This document shows positions 61,137 through 64,000 of a stretch of DNA of 64,000 bases, piece after piece. The stretch is from the NCBI GenBank assembly GCA_016946835.1, contig JACVTC010000035.1:730001-794000 (forward strand), read 5' to 3'. Source of the stretch: Neocallimastix lanati (nom. inval.). Its lineage: Eukaryota > Neocallimastigomycota > Neocallimastigomycetes > Neocallimastigales > Neocallimastigaceae. Made by a program: the position numbers and the translations under genes. Position 1 is the first letter of the stretch. Each line of letters begins with the position of its first letter. The notes beneath the pieces are model-generated. The model was not told the origin of the DNA. It worked only from the letters and a program-made list of their open reading frames with translations, and searched no databases.

Positions 61137-62265
61137 TTATTTCTTTTTCTTTTTTTCTATTGGCTTATTTATAAATACATATGTTCTACAATTTTTATCA
61201 ATGATTTCTTCATTTTCAGACTTAGAAATTCCTTCTTCAAAACCAATTGTACGTCTATGATGATAGCCTGGATATAAATTTGGATTAAAATAATATGACG
61301 TTTTAGTAATTAATTTTCCGGTAGATTTTGCTAACTTTTTAATATCCCATAAATCATATGGATTTCCACTCTGAAATATATTAATAAACATTAAATTTTA
61401 TAATTTTCATTTACATGAAAATATAATAATTAATATTTTATTAAATTAATAAATATAGATTATTCTTCTAAATAAAAATACATTATAAATACTTTTATGG
61501 TAACAAGAATTTCTCCATCATTTAAATCATCATACAAAATTCTTGAAGTTAATAATTCTGCAGCATTATCAAAAAAAGATTGTATTAATTTTTGATTTGT
61601 TAATATATTTCTATCTTGATCTTTTATTCCGGCTCCTACATGTGGAAAATTAAACACTATTTTATCAAAACGTTTTCCTTTAAATTGTTTCAATGAAGCA
61701 AGTTTTGTTGCATCAATTTGATATAATACTTTTCCTCCAAGATCTTCAATTGCTTGGATATTTTCATTAGCATCATTATATTTTTCGTTTAAATCTTCTT
61801 TACTATCGTAACACGTCGCTACCATTTTATAAGTTATTGATGGTAATAAATCTGCAATACTTTTTGCAAAACTGAAATTTCCTTATTATATAAATTATAA
61901 AAAATTTTAATTTTCATAAGAAATTTTTATTGTTAATTATTAATTAAAAAATATATATATTTTTTTCTTTTTTATTTATCAAAATAATTTTTATAATTTT
62001 GTTATAGAATTAATTTTAATATTATATTTTTAAAAGTTAAAACTTCAAATAAAATATATATTTTACCCTCTCCAACAAGTAATATTGAATCTTCATCTGT
62101 AAATGGAATAATATCTTTTTGAGTTTGTTGCTTATGAACTTTTTTTTTATTTTTATTGCTTAAATGAAATTTTTCTGAATTTAATGGATTATATTCATTT
62201 AATATTGCTTTTTTCCTTTTTTCTTGAAACCTTGATAATGTTTTTGCTAATTTTTTTTTGGCCAT
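61137..62265 (-). CDS. BMT5: BMT5-like 25S rRNA uridine-N3 methyltransferase, 3 exons
   Basis: Rossmann-fold SAM-dependent methyltransferase of the DUF2431/BMT5 family; the yeast member makes m3U in 25S rRNA in the nucleolus. Exons (minus): 62265-62067, 61881-61493, 61370-61137; GT..AG junctions give 273 residues plus TAA. Splicing restores the SAM motif LLVGEGNFSFAKSI (Gly65, Gly67). Later motifs are ATCYDS, DATKL, DKIVFNFPHVGAG, GEILVTIK, SGNPYDLWDIKKLA and the family-typical YHHRRTIGF. The N-terminal 55 residues are Lys/Asn-rich and could direct nucleolar localisation. The C-terminus ends in a lysine run. It is somewhat shorter than the yeast protein. Confidence 0.92.
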
Positions 62266-62724
62266 ATTAATTGAAAAAAAAATTTTATTTAAAATATCTT
62301 ATAAAATTTTGTTTTATAATATTATAAACTTTATACTGTTGGTTAATTTTTTAAAATTTTTTTTTAAAAAAAAAAAAAAAAAATACTAATAAATTATTAT
62401 TCCATATTTACAAATTAATACTTGAATATTAATAATTAAATTTTTATATTAGAATTTAATATATTTTTTTTATATTTAAAAAATACATTTATAAATAGTT
62501 ATTTATATTTCACAATAATAAATAGTAATGAAATTGTATCTTATTTTATTATTTTTTTTTTTATTTAAATATACATTATATATAATTAACTTATTTATTA
62601 TAATAATAAATAGTAATGAAATTGCATTAATTGTTAATTATTTTAATTATTATATTAGATGAATACTTAATAAGATTAATAAATAAAATTTATAAATATT
62701 TAAGTTAATATATATATTATTCAT
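62266..62724. other. Short intergenic spacer
   Basis: A+T-rich, about 460 bp, between the SPRY gene 3' end and the BMT5 start (both minus strand). It includes two similar copies of AATAAATAGTAATGAAATTG (62517-62536 and 62604-62623). Nothing else seen. Confidence 0.6.
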
Positions 62725-64000
62725 TTAATGATCATAAGGAATTGAAAAATAATCATCAACATTAAAAACAAATGGTTTTTGACCAAAGTTAGCTTCTATT
62801 TCCCCATTGTTAAATGATATAGTTGGATACAAATCTTCAGTAATAGTAATTTGTTTTGGAATATTTCCTAAAATATTATTTTTAGTAATAATTAATTTAC
62901 AAAATTTATAATTAATCAATATAAAAAATAAATTAAATAATTTTTGTGTTATATGCAAGTATATTACCTAAATTCCTTCCGTTTTTTGTAAAGAATATAA
63001 TTTTATTAAACACGTGAATTCCACAACCCACAATGTCACCTTTAGTAAAGGTGGGTCCATATGTAATACCTGAGCCTGATTCCATATATACTTGTCCATT
63101 ATCACTGTGATATCCATATGTATTAGGTGTCCATCCTTAATATAATATAAGTATAGTTATATTTAATAATAGAAATCAGTAATTTTGATAAAATATTTAA
63201 AAATTAAAAATATACCTGGCATTTTCATATATAAATCATTATCTTTTACTGTTAATCCAATACCAATAACAGTATTACTAGTAATATTATTATTCCACAA
63301 ATAATAAAATCATAAAGTGGTAGTTGAATTTAATATTTAAAAAATAATAACAAATTAAAAATTTATATTACTAAATATATAAATAATACCCACTTTAAAT
63401 CAACTGACAGTATCTCAATTTCAAAATAATATAATCCATATTTTTTATTTATTGGATAATTACTTCTTATCAATGCAGGTACAGAATTGCTGTTTACTAT
63501 AATATAAAATATATATTTTATTAACATATTAGAATTAAAATATTACTTTTAATGTTATAATTATTATTTATATTAAAAATAATATATTATATTAATTTAA
63601 AATTACTACTATCATCATCAACAGAATCAAGCTTTATTTCATCATTATTAATATATTTTGCTCTTAGATTAAAGTTTGATAACATTAATAATTTTGACTT
63701 ATCTTTTGGGTTAAATGCTGTTGGAAGTTTCAAACTCCAGCCAAGATTATAAAATGGAACACTTTCTGACTTTCCTATTTATTTATTTTATAATATATAT
63801 ATATATATTTATTAATATATTATAGTGATATAATTATGTATAAATTTGTATATTATCCTTTTAAAGTATTAAATCTATTTTAAATTGTTACTTTGTATAA
63901 ATTTTATCTTTTCTTTTTGTATTTTTGTTAGTTCTTCTAACTCATGAATTAACTTTTTTTGGAATATATTCAGATCTTGTAAATAATCACATTTTTGAAT
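62725..64000 (-). CDS. SPRY-domain protein of RanBP9 type, 5' end outside window
   Basis: Six exons visible (minus): 64000-63892, 63774-63607, 63496-63394, 63277-63216, 63135-62968, 62867-62725; all phases close. The first visible part is a Lys/Glu/Leu-rich, coiled-coil-like segment. The SPRY domain follows: ALIRSNYPI, YGLYYFEIEILS, VIGIGL, MPGWTPNTYGYHSDNG, GITYGPTFTKGDIVGCGI, FFTKNGRNLG, LYPTISFNNGEIEANFGQKPF. This closely follows the RanBPM/RanBP9 and SSH4 SPRY type. The stop comes ten residues after the domain, so there is no LisH-CTLH-CRA module, and the protein is not a complete GID1/VID30. The partner and role are unknown; SPRY domains bind short peptides of other proteins. The 63394/63277 junction is the least certain. 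Confidence 0.85.

Overview
The window is an extremely A+T-rich stretch of eukaryotic nuclear DNA (well over three quarters A+T by eye), with many short introns with GT..AG ends, long homopolymers, (TAA)n and (TTTA)n microsatellites, and protein sequences that fit a fungus: an APSES/KilA-N transcription factor, HIS2-type histidinol phosphatase, PHO85-like kinase remnant, SUA5, GEA-type Arf GEF and PUB1-type RNA-binding protein. This combination is what I would expect from an anaerobic gut fungus (Neocallimastigomycota); that assignment is an inference from composition and gene content. No bacterial operons, CRISPR arrays or free-standing tRNA/rRNA genes were seen.

Layout, left to right. 1-4083 (-): an uninterrupted, edge-truncated reading frame of at least 1361 codons encoding an Asn/Ser/Lys/Glu-rich protein of unknown function. 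6408-6861: a G+C-richer tRNA-like SINE flanked by a 15-bp target-site duplication. 7661-9389 (+): RDS3/PHF5A splicing factor in eight exons, the first only 4 nt long. 10102-11628 (-): SUA5. 12689-13254 (-): a PHO85-like kinase relic lacking its catalytic core. 14110-16640: a graveyard of old copia pieces, a 716-bp inverted-repeat element with a 9-bp duplication, and a small FLYWCH-like ORF. 17628-18971 (-): HIS2. 19908-27241 (-): a 13-exon GEA/GBF1 Arf GEF. 29129-30185 (-): LINE relic. 31301-33460 (-): ten-exon PUB1/TIA-1-like protein. 35935-41112 (-): copia LTR retrotransposon with almost identical LTRs but a broken pol. 41113-46399: gene-poor. 46400-47684 (+): APSES/KilA-N regulator. 48763-56953: LINE cluster including a full-length 5-kb element with an intact 1325-codon ORF and a 16-bp target-site duplication. 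57985-59432 (-): VAP/SCS2-type ER tether. 61137-62265 (-): BMT5-like rRNA methyltransferase. 62725-64000 (-): SPRY-domain protein, 5' part outside the window.

The host genes are unlinked housekeeping functions (tRNA modification, splicing, Arf activation at the Golgi, mRNA binding, histidine synthesis, ER contact sites, rRNA methylation); nothing suggests a gene cluster acting in one pathway. The accessory content is retrotransposons. The most informative things are structural: three insertions dated or delimited by exact target-site duplications, a copia primer-binding site that matches the anticodon arm of tRNA-Lys(CUU), a copia stop codon supplied by the LTR itself, a splicing-factor gene whose start codon sits on a 4-nt exon, and a kinase relic from which the whole catalytic segment is cleanly missing. 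I found no convincing new biological system.
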